Positions 48,540 through 59,400 of a DNA stretch of 64,000 bases are shown here, piece by piece. This DNA comes from Corynebacterium amycolatum. GTDB taxonomy: Bacteria > Actinomycetota > Actinomycetes > Mycobacteriales > Mycobacteriaceae. The first letter of the stretch is position 1. Each line of letters opens with the position of its first letter. A program made the translations under genes and the position numbers. The notes under the pieces are model-generated. The model made no database searches, was not told the DNA's origin, and worked only from the letters and a program-made list of their open reading frames with translations. The stretch lies in NCBI RefSeq assembly GCF_016889425.1, contig NZ_CP069513.1, forward strand, positions 1,860,001 through 1,924,000, written 5' to 3'.

Positions 48540-49043
48540 TTAACCGCGGTTGAGGAACCATTCCTGCTCACGCAGAGAGCGCATCGCGGTCTTGCGCTCG
48601 TCGCCCTCGAGACGCTTCAAAAACAGCACACCGTCCAGGTGGTCGCTTTCATGCTGCACGCAGCGAGCCAGCAGATCGTCAGCTTCGAAGCTCACCGGTG
48701 TGCCGTGGCGATCCTGGCCAGTAACGCGCACACGTGCGTGCCGAGTCACGGGTCCATTAATCCCCGGGATAGACAGGCATCCTTCGATTTCGTGGACAGT
48801 CTCATCGCCGATGGCTTCCCATTCCGGATTGACGATGTGCCCGCGGGTGCCATTGCAGTCGTAGACGAAGACGCGCTGCAGCACGCCAACCTGGTTTGCT
48901 GCGAGCCCGACACCCTGTTGCTCGTCCATGGTGTCGAACATGTCATCAATCAGGTGCGACAGCGTCGCGTCGAAATCAGTGACGGTTTCCGCCTTGGACA
49001 GCAACACCGGATCGCCGAAAAGACGTACCTCACGAACTGCCAT
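48540..49043 (-). CDS. def: Peptide deformylase
   Basis: 167 aa from ATG 49043 (MAVREVRLFGDPVL); an upstream extension to 49079 is not conserved. Removes the N-formyl group from new proteins. All three metal motifs are present: GVGLAANQVG, EGCLSIPG (metal Cys) and QHESDHLDG (metal His pair and catalytic Glu). Pairs functionally with fmt downstream. Confidence 0.94.
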   Translation of the reverse strand: MAVREVRLFGDPVLLSKAETVTDFDATLSHLIDDMFDTMDEQQGVGLAANQVGVLQRVFVYDCNGTRGHIVNPEWEAIGDETVHEIEGCLSIPGINGPVTRHARVRVTGQDRHGTPVSFEADDLLARCVQHESDHLDGVLFLKRLEGDERKTAMRSLREQEWFLNRG

Positions 49044-49103
49044 GAACTTAGAGCCTCCAAGAAAACTGGTGTGAATCAAGCAATAACGCGCTCATTTTAG
49101 CAG

Positions 49104-51140
49104 CTAGCCGAAATTAATCGGATCGACGACAACGCGCACCGGCGTCGGGTCCTTCCTAGTCGCGCGAACGACCTGTGCTGCCTTCAACGCCGCTCCCACT
49201 ACCCGTGCTTGACGACGGTCACAGCGAATCAACATCCGCTGAATAGGTGCACCCGGCTCCACGCCCGCTGGTGGCCTGGCGTTGCGGAGAAGGTCTACCG
49301 GCCCCAGAATTTCCGCACCCGATGGGACTTCCAGGGACTCCATGAAGTTACGCAGGCCCTCTTCAGTCCCATCCACCGCTGCCACGTGAAAGGCCGGAGG
49401 CAGAGCGGCAGCTGTGCGGTCGGCCAATTCCCTGTTCGCAGCGCCTACCGCGTCCCATGCCAGAAGATCGGCCACAGTCGGGACTGCAGCATCCGCATCG
49501 ATAACCACCGCCCCGCCTTGCTCCCGCGGACGGGCAAGCGTGACAGCCCGAGACCAATGCGCATAGGCCTCTTCATGAGCGCGCAAGTCCTGCCGGCCAA
49601 GCATCGCCCAAGTGTCCAGCAGCATCACTGCACCGTAGCCCTCCGGCGAATAAGGCTCGGCTCCCGGCGTGGCCACCACGACCCTCGGGCCTTCGGGAAT
49701 GTCGTCAACAATGCGTTCTCCAGAGGAAGCGATGACCGGGAATGGACTGAAAATACGGCCAAACTCCTCTGCCGTACGTTCACTGCCGACCACGACCGGC
49801 CGAATCTTGGTGGAACCGCAGCTATGGCAACGGTGGTGAATGTCAATACGACCACACCACCGACACGTCGGTGGTGCCGGGTCGTCCGGGCTATCGGACG
49901 GTGGAATTCCCAGTGGACCATTACACCAGCGACAGCGCGCAGGCGCGCCACAGGAGCGGCACGACAGTGTCGGCACATATCCCTTGCGAGGTACCTGGAC
50001 CAGGATCGGAAGCTCTTCGCGCAGCGCGGCCTTTGCCCGTCGAAAAGCGATGGCAGGAAGGCGTCCCCTACTGACGTCATCCGGGTCTTCGGAAGTGTCC
50101 GTCGAGGCAATCATCTCCGGCATGGACTCAGCCAGGGTGTCAGTTCCCGCGACCAGATTGTGCGCCCAACCTGAGGAGACGAGCAGCTGCACCTCGGCTG
50201 TACGGCTATACGACGCAAAGATGAGAGCGCATCCTTCCTGCGCACTACGCGTCACCAACACCTCGCGAGAGTGCACGTAGGGTGCGCGGGGATCCACGAG
50301 GTTGTCATCGCCATCATCGACAATCACTGCTAAACGCAGATTCTTCACTGGCGCGTATGCTGCCGAACGCGTGCCGACGACTATGCGCCCCTGGCCGTGC
50401 AGGATATCCAGGTAGCGGCGATAGCGGGACTCGGGACCGAGGCCAGCCCCGAGAAGAGTGAGCTGACGGGCAGAAATAAGCTCGCGAAAAGCGCTCTCAA
50501 AGCGCGCCTGTGTGCGTGCGTCCGGCACAATGATGAGAACACCGCCACCATCGCGCGCGACCGAAACGCTGAGTGCGGCGAGCATGGTTGCCACCTGTTC
50601 GCCTGGAACTGGCTGCCACGCTGCGCGTGCCGGGGCACCCTTGCGGACGGAATCGACAAAGGATTCGCCGAAGACATAGTTGCCCCAAGCGGAAAGGTCC
50701 GGATCTTCGGTGGCAAGCTTTCCCAACTCCTCCCACGTCGGGGGCATGTTCTCCTTGCGAGCACGTTCGGCCCGTGCATGACGGGTTGGGATGGCGGAGC
50801 GAATGATGTTTGAGCGCGTTGCGCCGTAATACTCCGCCAGAGAATCCACCAACCGTCGAAGCTGAGGCGGATAGACAACCTCAGAGCTGATGACATCCTT
50901 GAGATAGGACAGTTTGCCGTCGTGAGTGGGCGTGGTACAGCGCTCCAGCACCAGCGCATTGACCAACTGGCCGTGGAAGCGAATCCGCACGCGGCAACCG
51001 ACGACCGCTTCCTCCGCTAGCGCGCGCGGAACCAGGTAGTCGAAGGGGCGATCTAACTGCGGCAGCCCCAAAAGCGGAAGCACCCGCGCGACTGGCAGCT
51101 TCTCAGCTGCGGCGGCGGGTGCGAAGGGGGCGTCGGTCAT
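49104..51140 (-). CDS. priA: PriA-like primosomal protein without helicase motifs
   Basis: 678 aa. The N-terminal DNA-binding part (LPLLGLPQLDRPFDYLVP, GCRVRIRFHGQLVNALV) and the paired-cysteine zinc region (LSCRSCGAPARCRWC, TCRWCGRIDIHHRCHSC) are those of PriA. The Walker A GxTGSGKT is missing: the equivalent place reads QPVPGEQVATML, and the DEEH box reads DDGDDN. Loss of ATPase residues is known in actinobacterial PriA, so this is probably a replication-restart scaffold without helicase activity. Starts 49 bp after metK. Confidence 0.88.
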   Translation of the reverse strand: MTDAPFAPAAAAEKLPVARVLPLLGLPQLDRPFDYLVPRALAEEAVVGCRVRIRFHGQLVNALVLERCTTPTHDGKLSYLKDVISSEVVYPPQLRRLVDSLAEYYGATRSNIIRSAIPTRHARAERARKENMPPTWEELGKLATEDPDLSAWGNYVFGESFVDSVRKGAPARAAWQPVPGEQVATMLAALSVSVARDGGGVLIIVPDARTQARFESAFRELISARQLTLLGAGLGPESRYRRYLDILHGQGRIVVGTRSAAYAPVKNLRLAVIVDDGDDNLVDPRAPYVHSREVLVTRSAQEGCALIFASYSRTAEVQLLVSSGWAHNLVAGTDTLAESMPEMIASTDTSEDPDDVSRGRLPAIAFRRAKAALREELPILVQVPRKGYVPTLSCRSCGAPARCRWCNGPLGIPPSDSPDDPAPPTCRWCGRIDIHHRCHSCGSTKIRPVVVGSERTAEEFGRIFSPFPVIASSGERIVDDIPEGPRVVVATPGAEPYSPEGYGAVMLLDTWAMLGRQDLRAHEEAYAHWSRAVTLARPREQGGAVVIDADAAVPTVADLLAWDAVGAANRELADRTAAALPPAFHVAAVDGTEEGLRNFMESLEVPSGAEILGPVDLLRNARPPAGVEPGAPIQRMLIRCDRRQARVVGAALKAAQVVRATRKDPTPVRVVVDPINFG

Positions 51141-51189
51141 AGAGTCTTACTCTACTGCCCTACCCCAGGGTAATGCTGGCGGGTGGTGT

Positions 51190-52407
51190 TTATCCCAGGC
51201 CAGCGGCTGCGCGGAGCTCTTCAACGCGGTTGAGCTGCTCCCACGGCAGGTCCAAGTCAGTTCGGCCGAAGTGACCGTAGGTGGAGGTCTGTGCATAAAT
51301 CGGGCGCAGCAGGTCCAGGTCACGAATAATAGCGGCCGGACGAAGGTCGAAGACCTTGTTGATAGCCTCGCGGATGGCGTCGTCTGAAACGTGACCAGTG
51401 CCGAAAGAGTCGACGTAGAGGCCCACTGGGCGAGCGCGACCGATAGCGTAGGCGACCTGAATCTCGAGGCGGTCAGCCAGACCCGCGGCCACGGCATTCT
51501 TCGCAACCCAACGGGTGGCATAAGCGCCGGAGCGGTCCACCTTTGACGGGTCCTTGCCCGAGAACGCGCCGCCACCGTGACGAGCCATACCGCCGTAAGT
51601 GTCGACGATAATCTTGCGACCGGTCAGGCCGGCATCGCCCATCGGGCCACCGATAATAAACTGGCCAGAAGGGTTAACCAGCAGCTTCAATTCATCGGTA
51701 ACAAAACGCTCGCGCAGGTTAGCGTCGTCGAGCACCCAATCGACGACGTGAGTCTTAATCTGCTCGGTGATCCACTCCTGGGTGACGTCCGGGTCGTGCT
51801 GCGTGGACACCACAACGGTGTCCAAGTACGCCGGGCTATTGTCTTCGTCGTAAGCGAAGGTGACCTGAGTCTTACCATCCGGTCGAAGCGATGGGACGAT
51901 CCCTTCCTTGCGTACCTGCGTCAAGCGGCGAGCCAGGCGGTGCGCCAGTGCAATCGGTAGCGGCATATACTCCGGCGTTTCGTTGGTAGCGTAGCCAAAC
52001 ATCAGCCCCTGGTCGCCAGCGCCCTTGAGATCTTCTGCTTCGACTTCTCCACCAGAGCTGCGTGCTTCCAGAGAAGTGTGCACACCGTCGTGGATGTCTG
52101 AGGACTGCTCACCGATCGAAATGGAGACACCACAGGTTTTGCCGTCAAAGCCCTTTTCAGAAGAATCGAAACCGATCTCCTTCAATCGACTCCGGACAAT
52201 ACCGGGGATGTCGACGTAGCTTTTCGTGCGAACCTCGCCAACAACATGGACTAAACCGGTAGTCACCACAGTCTCGACGGCGACCATCGATGCAGAATCC
52301 TGCGCGAGCATAGCGTCAAGGATGGAGTCCGAAATCGAGTCGCAAATCTTATCTGGGTGCCCCTCGGTAACAGATTCACTGGAAAACAGCCGAAGATTAG
52401 AGGCCAC
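51190..52407 (-). CDS. metK: S-adenosylmethionine synthetase
   Basis: 405 aa. Makes SAM from methionine and ATP. Seen: [53 protein letters not shown] and [19 protein letters not shown] 52407. The 118-bp gap to coaBC shows no SAM-riboswitch-like fold that I can recognise. Confidence 0.96.
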   Translation of the reverse strand: MASNLRLFSSESVTEGHPDKICDSISDSILDAMLAQDSASMVAVETVVTTGLVHVVGEVRTKSYVDIPGIVRSRLKEIGFDSSEKGFDGKTCGVSISIGEQSSDIHDGVHTSLEARSSGGEVEAEDLKGAGDQGLMFGYATNETPEYMPLPIALAHRLARRLTQVRKEGIVPSLRPDGKTQVTFAYDEDNSPAYLDTVVVSTQHDPDVTQEWITEQIKTHVVDWVLDDANLRERFVTDELKLLVNPSGQFIIGGPMGDAGLTGRKIIVDTYGGMARHGGGAFSGKDPSKVDRSGAYATRWVAKNAVAAGLADRLEIQVAYAIGRARPVGLYVDSFGTGHVSDDAIREAINKVFDLRPAAIIRDLDLLRPIYAQTSTYGHFGRTDLDLPWEQLNRVEELRAAAGLG

Positions 52408-52525
52408 GAGCAGTACAACTTTCTTCTAGATTATTTCCCCACCCCTGCGGTGTCGCTGCGGCGTGGGTTTTCGTTTGATTCGATAATTATAGACCAAGCG
52501 GTTCAGTCGCCGTAGTAGGCACCGG

Positions 52526-53806
52526 CTACTCCGCTGGCTGAGGTTCCTGTCGCAGCTCGGAAACTGCATCCAAAATCGAACCGGCCACCGAGAATTTTGA
52601 GCCCCGCGGCACGTCCCACTGCTCGCCATCGAGAGACAGCAACCATCCGACATTGTCAGTCGCACCGAAAGTTTGCCCACCCGAGACGTCGTTACACATG
52701 AGCAAATCGCAGCCCTTGCGAACAATCTTCTGCTTCGCAAGCTCGAGCGGCGTCGTCGTCTCGTCACCGGTCTCAGCCGCAAAGCCCACCATCGTCGTGG
52801 TCGCCGGAATCTCGCCCGCTTTACGACGCTCCACAGTGGTAGCCAAAATATCTGGGTTTTCTACGAGCTGAATGTTGCTCAACGCGTCGTCTGCGACGCC
52901 CTTCTTCATCTTGGCCCCAGCGGTCGATGCCGGACGGAAGTCGGCGACGGCGGCGGCAAAAATGCAGACATCGGCCAGCTTGGAGTGTGCGTGCGCGGCC
53001 TCGGCCATCTCCAAAGTGGAATCAACCCTTACAACATTCGCGCCCAGCGGTGTCGGCAACTGATCCGTATGTCCTGCCACCACGGTGACCTGAGCGCCAC
53101 GCTGTGCTGCCATCTCGGCTAGCGCGAAGCCCTGACGACCTGAGGAGTGGTTGCCGATAAAACGTACCGGGTCGATAGCCTCACGGGTGCCACCGGCAGT
53201 AATCATGAAGCGTACGCCCTCGAAGTCGCGGCGGAAGTGGCGTGGATTCTCGACCGCTGCCAATGCTAGTGAAACAATCTGCTCTGGCTCCGGCAGGCGA
53301 CCTGGACCGGTGTCCTTACCAGTCAAACGGCCATGGGCCGGATCGAGGACAATAGTGCCATGGCGACGAAGAGTCGCGACATTATCCCGCGTAGCTGGAT
53401 GGTTCCACATTTCGGTGTGCATCGCAGGGGCCAACACCACTGGGCAAGTCGCCACAAGCAAGGTTGCGGTGAGCAGGTCGTCGGCACGCCCGTGCGCGGC
53501 GCGCGCCATAAAGTCGGCAGTCGCGGGAACCACGACGACGAGGTCGGCCTCCTGCCCCACGCGGACATGCTGAACCTCATCGACTGCGTCAAAAACTGTA
53601 GTCGACACCGGGTTCCCCGACAGCGCCTCGAAAGTAGCTGCACCTACAAAGTTCAATGCGGACTCAGTGGGAACGACACGAACATCGTGACCAAGTTCCT
53701 TGAAGCCTCGAACAACGTGTGCGGCCTTATATGCAGCGATGCCGCCGGCAACCCCGACGACAACCTTTAAACATTCGGATACGTCAGCATTACCGGCGGC
53801 ATGCAT
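52526..53806 (-). CDS. coaBC: CoaBC, bifunctional coenzyme A biosynthesis protein
   Basis: 426 aa. N-terminal flavoprotein PPC decarboxylase (CoaC; GVAGGIAAYKAAHV, PAMHTEMWNHPAT with conserved His) and C-terminal PPC synthetase (CoaB; ITAGGTREAIDPVRFIGNHSSG, DLLMCNDVS near the end). Makes 4'-phosphopantetheine. Follows rpoZ after 27 bp, a conserved actinobacterial pairing. Confidence 0.95.
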   Translation of the reverse strand: MHAAGNADVSECLKVVVGVAGGIAAYKAAHVVRGFKELGHDVRVVPTESALNFVGAATFEALSGNPVSTTVFDAVDEVQHVRVGQEADLVVVVPATADFMARAAHGRADDLLTATLLVATCPVVLAPAMHTEMWNHPATRDNVATLRRHGTIVLDPAHGRLTGKDTGPGRLPEPEQIVSLALAAVENPRHFRRDFEGVRFMITAGGTREAIDPVRFIGNHSSGRQGFALAEMAAQRGAQVTVVAGHTDQLPTPLGANVVRVDSTLEMAEAAHAHSKLADVCIFAAAVADFRPASTAGAKMKKGVADDALSNIQLVENPDILATTVERRKAGEIPATTTMVGFAAETGDETTTPLELAKQKIVRKGCDLLMCNDVSGGQTFGATDNVGWLLSLDGEQWDVPRGSKFSVAGSILDAVSELRQEPQPAE

Positions 53807-53833
53807 ACAGATATCTCCCCTTAAGGAAATGCT

Positions 53834-54112
53834 CTAGCCCTCAGTGTGGTCCAGCAGACCAGCGTTGATTTCACGAAGAGCGATGGACAGAGGCTTCTCA
53901 GCGACCCCCGGAGTAACCAGCGGGCCAACGTACTCCAGCATGCCTTCGTCAATCTGCTGGTAGTAGTCATTAATCTGGCGTGCACGCTTGGCAGCGAAGA
54001 TAGCCAGAGCGTACTTCGAAGAAGCCTTACCAAGCAGCTCATCGATCGGCGGGTTGGTAATACCAATTGGCGGGTCGAACACTGCCTCGGTGGCGGTATT
54101 TTCCTGGGTCAC
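53834..54112 (-). CDS. rpoZ: RNA polymerase omega subunit
   Basis: 92 aa. Assembly subunit of RNA polymerase. Seen: [33 protein letters not shown] core (here in two parts around residue 20-48) and [15 protein letters not shown] at the C-terminus. GTG 54112 with GAGGAAAG upstream. Follows gmk after 117 bp; the gap holds a small AGCAAT/ATTGCT hairpin. Confidence 0.94.
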   Translation of the reverse strand: MTQENTATEAVFDPPIGITNPPIDELLGKASSKYALAIFAAKRARQINDYYQQIDEGMLEYVGPLVTPGVAEKPLSIALREINAGLLDHTEG

Positions 54113-54229
54113 GAGAAATCTTTCCTCAATAGAACGTGAGTTACTGGGGTGACAATAAAAATCGTCATAGCAATAGAAACACCATTGCTCGAAAGCGATT
54201 TCTACTATCTATGATGTGGAGTCGCCCTG

Positions 54230-54802
54230 TTACTTACCAGTAGTCAGCGCCCGAGCGATGGCCGCGACAGCATCATCGACGTTGTCGTTGACAACGACCT
54301 CATCGAATTCGTGCTGAGCATCCATTTCCACTCGTGCGGTTTCCAGGCGACGCTTGACTTGCGCCTCGGTTTCCGTGCCACGACCAGTGAGCCTGCTGAC
54401 GAGAATCTCCCAGCTTGGCGGAGCCAAGAACAGCAGGTGAGCATTGGGCGCTACCTTACGGATGGAGCGGGCTCCCGCCAGATCCACCTCAACGAGTACT
54501 GGACGCCCCTCGGCGAGAGCTTTATCCACCGGGCCGCGCGGCGTACCAGAACGCTGCAGACCACCGTGGATTTCAGCCCACTCGAGCATCTCTCCTGCAT
54601 CAATATGCTGTTGGAACTTCTCTGGGGTCACGAAGAAATAGTCGCGGCCATCGACCTCCCCCGGCCGTGCGGCGCGGGTGGTCATGGAAACGCTGAAGTA
54701 CAGTCCGGGAACCTCGGCACGAAGCCGACTGACAACAGTGGATTTTCCTACACCGGCAGGGCCGGCGAGGACTACCAACTGACCGTTTTCATTCCCGGCC
54801 AC
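54230..54802 (-). CDS. gmk: Guanylate kinase
   Basis: 190 aa. GMP to GDP. P-loop [13 protein letters not shown], the GMP-binding [17 protein letters not shown] and [15 protein letters not shown] 54802, five bases after the mihF stop, with GGAGGA upstream. Confidence 0.95.
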   Translation of the reverse strand: MAGNENGQLVVLAGPAGVGKSTVVSRLRAEVPGLYFSVSMTTRAARPGEVDGRDYFFVTPEKFQQHIDAGEMLEWAEIHGGLQRSGTPRGPVDKALAEGRPVLVEVDLAGARSIRKVAPNAHLLFLAPPSWEILVSRLTGRGTETEAQVKRRLETARVEMDAQHEFDEVVVNDNVDDAVAAIARALTTGK

Positions 54803-54807
54803 TGCGA

Positions 54808-55134
54808 CTAGTCCTCCACTGCGTAGCCGAAGCGCTCCAGCAGAGCGCGACGCTGACGGTCACCCAGGCCACGCAGACGGCGGGTCTGAGCAATCTCCAG
54901 GTCATTCATGATGTCCTGCGCCTTGACCTTGCCGACCTTCGGCAGAGCCTCGAGCAGAGCGGAGACCTTCATCTTGCCGATGATCTCGTTCTCGTCAGCC
55001 TGCTTGAGAACCTCTGGCAGGTCGATAGCGCCACGCTTCAGCTTGTCCTTGAGCTCTGCGCGTACCTTGCGGGCCTGAGCTGCCTTCTCGAGTGCTGCTG
55101 CACGCTGCTCCGGGGTCAACTGCGGAAGGGCCAC
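54808..55134 (-). CDS. mihF: Mycobacterial-type integration host factor (mIHF)
   Basis: 108 aa nucleoid-associated DNA-binding protein specific to actinobacteria. A basic N-terminal helix ([20 protein letters not shown]) and an H2TH-like region ([20 protein letters not shown], then [18 protein letters not shown]) are seen. GTG 55134 has GGAGGAACAC upstream. A 419-bp gap separates it from pyrF and holds a terminator, a promoter candidate and a structured leader. Confidence 0.94.
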   Translation of the reverse strand: MALPQLTPEQRAAALEKAAQARKVRAELKDKLKRGAIDLPEVLKQADENEIIGKMKVSALLEALPKVGKVKAQDIMNDLEIAQTRRLRGLGDRQRRALLERFGYAVED

Positions 55135-55274
55135 GTGTTCCTCCGTAAAAATAGATTGGTTAGCTTCTTATTTACTAGCACGAGCCTCGCGTCCACCAAA
55201 GGCAGGCAACGACACCGTGCTTAACGATTGGAGACCGTACCGCACTCACCGGTTGTTGAGGCAAATGCTGACGG

Positions 55275-55312
55275 GGTGTCGATAAAAATGACACCGGGGC
55301 TTTATCCGCCCC
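55275..55312 (-). other. Structured leader upstream of mihF
   Basis: Two adjacent hairpins: GGTGTC/GACACC (55275-55280, 55290-55295) and GGGGC/GCCCC (55296-55300, 55308-55312). With the promoter candidate at 55344 they would be in the first 65 nt of a roughly 200-nt mihF leader. Confidence 0.45.
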
Positions 55313-55343
55313 ACCTTTCGGTCGTGGTCAACCAACTCCGGCG

Positions 55344-55349
55344 ATTGTA
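55344..55349 (-). promoter_or_regulatory. Possible -10 box of mihF
   Basis: Minus-strand TACAAT preceded by TGC; five of six match to TATAAT. It would give a leader of about 200 nt before GTG 55134. No convincing -35. Confidence 0.4.
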
Positions 55350-55489
55350 GCACCGTTTGCCCAGGAGAATGGAAATTGACCACGGTTTTTGTACGAAATC
55401 TCCTAGGAATTGTCACAGTAACTTGCCTATACCTACGCCACCGCCATCCGAGGGTCATTAGGAAAATCCCGGCAGCTAGGTACGGAAGA

Positions 55490-55529
55490 GCCCGCAGGGG
55501 CACCTGTTCTATGAGGTGTCCCCGCGGGC
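55490..55529 (-). terminator. Hairpin after pyrF, end of the pyr operon
   Basis: 16-bp GC-rich stem, arms 55490-55505 and 55514-55529 (GCCCGCAGGGGCACCT and partner, two imperfect pairs). The following T tract is short (TCTTCC). It is 25 bp past the pyrF stop. Confidence 0.65.
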
Positions 55530-55553
55530 TTCTGACAATTCGGCGAACTGCTG

Positions 55554-56423
55554 CTAACTCTCGGAAAGGAACGGAGCTGCAGCTTCAATCGTTGCGCGCC
55601 GCAGCGCAGCAGGATCAGGTCCAGCGGAGAGAATCGCACGCGAAATATTCGGCAGTGCAAGCCCCTTGGATTCCCCTGCCAGACGATCTACATCTGCCGG
55701 GGTTCCACCCTGAGCTCCCACACCGGGCATGAGAATGGGACCGCGCAGGTCACTGAGCACCGGGGCGTCGTCAAGCGTTGCGCCAACAACAACGCCGATG
55801 CTGCCCGCCTTTGCACCACCGTCAATTTGGCGAGCATTAATAGCGGCTGCCTGGTTGACCATGGTCTGAGCCAGAGTCTCACCCGAAACCATCGCCTTCT
55901 GCACTGACGCACCTTCCGGATTGGACGTCGCGGCCAGCACAAACAAGCCCCGTCCGTTCTCCAACGCCAACGAAACCGCCGGATCAAGAGCACCGAACCC
56001 AAGGTACGGAGATACCGTCAGTGCGTCGGCGTCTAGCGGCGAGCTATCCGACAGCCAGGCTTCGGCGTATGCAGCCATAGTCGAACCGATATCGCCACGC
56101 TTGGCATCTGCAATCGACAGCGCACCTGCGTCCTTCAGGTCCGCCAACGTCCGCTCCAGGACGGCAAAGCCCTTGGAACCGTAGGCTTCGAAGAACGCCA
56201 CCTGGGGCTTGACGACGGCAACGATGTCACCAAACGCTTCGACGCATGTGGTGGCAAAGCGCTCTAGACCTTCTGCCGATCGCGGTAACTGCCAGGCATC
56301 AAGCAACCTAGGGTGCGGGTCGATTCCCACACAGAGCCGGCCGCGCTCGGCGACAACCTCGCTGAGGCGATCGCCGAAACTCTTAATTGTCCGCACTGCG
56401 GATCCTTCAGCCTTCGCGGTCAT
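55554..56423 (-). CDS. pyrF: Orotidine-5'-phosphate decarboxylase
   Basis: 289 aa, the longer type-2 form found in mycobacteria and relatives. Last step to UMP. Catalytic Lys/Asp motif IADAKRGDIGSTMAAYAE; VGATLDDAPVL and ILMPGVGAQGG near the phosphate site. ATG 56423 is one base after the carB stop. Last gene of the operon. Confidence 0.95.
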   Translation of the reverse strand: MTAKAEGSAVRTIKSFGDRLSEVVAERGRLCVGIDPHPRLLDAWQLPRSAEGLERFATTCVEAFGDIVAVVKPQVAFFEAYGSKGFAVLERTLADLKDAGALSIADAKRGDIGSTMAAYAEAWLSDSSPLDADALTVSPYLGFGALDPAVSLALENGRGLFVLAATSNPEGASVQKAMVSGETLAQTMVNQAAAINARQIDGGAKAGSIGVVVGATLDDAPVLSDLRGPILMPGVGAQGGTPADVDRLAGESKGLALPNISRAILSAGPDPAALRRATIEAAAPFLSES

Positions 56424-56424
56424 G

Positions 56425-59400
56425 TTAGACCTGCTCCTGAGCAGCCAACTCTGCCGGGTGGAGCTCCTGCAGAGCCTTAACGCTCATCTCACCGTTGCGC
56501 AGTGCCAGGATGCCTTGCAGTGCGGCGACAGCACCCTGAGCGGTAGTCACACAAGTTACGCCCTGGCTCACCGCAGCGGCGCGAATCTCGTATCCGTCAG
56601 AACGTGCGCCAGCGGAACCGGATGGGGTGTTGATAATGATGTCAACCTCACCGTCGCGGATCATGTCGACAATGTCGCGCTCGTCAGACGGCGCTTCGGA
56701 ATCAGTCGTACGCTTTGCGACGACCTCACACTCGACACCGTTGCGGCGCAGCATGCCGGCAGTACCCTCCGTTGCCAGGATGCGGAAGCCCATATCCGCC
56801 AGCGTGAGAATCGGGAATACCAGAGTGCGCTTATCGCGGTTGGCCAGCGAGACGAAGATCGTGCCCTCGGTCGGCAACTCACCGAAACCGGCCAGCTCTC
56901 CCTTGGCGAAAGCAGCACCAAAGTTGTCGGCCAGACCCATGACTTCACCGGTGGACTTCATCTCCGGGCTCAGCAGGCTGTCGAGAGCGCGGCCCTCAAA
57001 GTCGCGGAAGCGGTTGAACGGCAGGACGGCTTCCTTAACCGCAATCGGAGCGTCAGCGGGCAGAGAACCGCCGTCGAAGTTGGATGGAATCATGCCCTCT
57101 TCGCGCAGTTCCGCGATTGTAGTACCCATCATGACGCGGGATGCGGCCTTAGCCAGCGGAACCGAGGTTGCCTTGGAGACAAACGGTACGGTACGAGATG
57201 CACGCGGGTTGGCTTCGATGACGTAGAGGGTCTCGTCCTTGAGTGCGTACTGAACGTTCATCAGGCCCTTCACACCGATGCCGTGTGCCAGTGCCTTGGT
57301 GGATTCACGCACCTTGTCGATGATGCTTCCGGACAGAGTCATCGGAGGCAGCGCACACGCGGAGTCACCGGAGTGAATACCGGCTTCCTCGATGTGTTCC
57401 ATGACGCCGCCGAGGTAGACCTCTTCCCCATCACACAGTGCATCAACATCGATTTCGATGGCGCTGTCCAGGAAGCGATCAACCAGTACCGGGTGCTCAT
57501 TGGACAGCTCGGTAGCGCGGTTGATGTAGTCCTCCAGGGTGGCCTCATCGTAGACGATTTCCATGCCACGGCCGCCGAGGACGTAGGACGGACGGACCAG
57601 CACCGGGTAACCGATGCCAGCGGCAACCTGGCGAGCTTCTGCGAAGGAGGTGGCGGTACCGAACTCCGGCGCCGGCAGGTTGGCCTCAGCCAGGACCTTG
57701 CCGAACTCACCACGGTCCTCAGCCAGGTCGATTGCCTCCGGGCTAGTGCCGACAATCGGAACACCTGCGGTCTGCAGACGCTCAGCCAGGCCCAGCGGAG
57801 TCTGGCCACCGAGCTGAACAATGACGCCTGCGACCTTTCCAGACTGGCTCTCAGCGTGGTAGACCTCAAGGACATCCTCGAAGGTCAACGGCTCAAAGTA
57901 GAGACGGTCTGCGGTGTCGTAGTCGGTGGAGACGGTTTCCGGGTTGCAGTTGACCATGACGGTCTCGTAGCCAACGCGGGAGAGCTCGAGGGCTGCGTGA
58001 ACACAGGAGTAGTCGAACTCAATGCCCTGGCCGATGCGGTTCGGACCGGAACCGAGGATGATCACCTTTTCCTTCTCGGTCTGCGGAACGACCTCGGACT
58101 CAGCAGCCGGGTCCAGTTCGTATGCCGAGTAGTGGTACGGAGTCTGTGCTTCGAACTCGGCGGAGCAGGTATCGACTGTCTTGAAAACCGGGTGGATATT
58201 CAGGCGCCAGCGCAGCTCACGCACGCCGTCTTCCCCGGCCAACTCCGGACGCAGAGCAGCAATCTGGGCGTCGGAGAGACCCCAGTACTTAGCTTCGCGA
58301 AGTAGATCGGAGGTCACCACCGGAGCGTCGATAAGCTCCTTGCGGATATCCTGCAGGTTTTCCATCTCGGCAATAAACCACGGATCGAGGCCAGAAGCTT
58401 CGTGGATCTGCTCAATGGAAGCACCCAAACGCTGAGCCAGCTCAACGTCGTAGATGCGGCCTTCAGTCGGACGCTTCAGGTCCTCAAGGACAGCGTTGAC
58501 ATCGTTTGCGCGCTCACCTGCGAAGTCCTCATCCGGAACGGTCCAGAAACCAGCTGGCTTGTTCTCCAGCGAGCGCATGACCTTACCGAGCGCGCCGATG
58601 TAGTTGCGGCCGATAGCCATGGCCTCACCGACGGACTTCATGGTGGTGGTCAGCGTGTCGTCAGCACCAGGGAACTTCTCGAAAGCAAAGCGTGGAGCCT
58701 TGACAATCACGTAGTCCTGCACCGGCTCAAACGCAGCTGGGGTTTCACCGGTGATGTCGTTGGTGATCTCATCGAGGGTGTAGCCGATAGCCAGCTTGGC
58801 AGCAATCTTTGCAATCGGGAAACCAGTTGCCTTGGAAGCAAGCGCCGAGGAGCGGGAGACGCGCGGGTTCATCTCAATGGTGATGATGCGGCCGTCATTT
58901 GGATTGATGGCGAACTGGATGTTACAGCCACCGGTGTCAACGCCGACCTCACGCAGGATTGCGATGCCCTGGTCACGCATGGTCTGGAACTCGCGGTCGG
59001 TCAGAGTCATCGACGGAGCGACAGTTACCGAGTCACCAGTGTGGACACCGAGGGCATCAACGTTTTCAATGGAGCAGACCACGACAACGTTGTCGTCGCC
59101 ATCGCGCATGAGCTCGAGCTCAAATTCCTTCCAACCGAGGATGGACTCCTCAATCAGAACATTGGCCTCGGGCGATGCGGCTAGGCCGCCACCTGCAATA
59201 CGGTCGAGGTCTTCCTGGTTGAAAGCCAGACCGGAGCCCAGACCACCCATGGTGAACGAGGGGCGAACAACGACCGGAAGACCGAGCTCTGCAACAGTCT
59301 CATGGACTTCTTCCATGTTGTGGCAGACGCGGGAACGAGCGGACTCGCCACCAATCTTGGCGACGATGTCCTTGAACATCTGGCGATCCTCACCGCGCTG

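Noticed and set aside
49104..51140. Frameshift or damage in priA because of missing helicase motifs
   Set aside because: The frame is intact over 678 codons with conserved cysteines, and loss of these motifs is typical of actinobacterial PriA.
52408..52525. Possible SAM riboswitch or terminator upstream of metK
   Set aside because: Only an imperfect CCCAC/GTGGG pairing is present, with no T run on the metK strand and no riboswitch-like multi-stem fold.
56209..58305. Plus-strand open frame of 698 codons opposite pyrF/carB
   Set aside because: It lies entirely antisense to highly conserved carB and pyrF, has no recognisable domain, and is explained by GC-biased third positions of the real genes.
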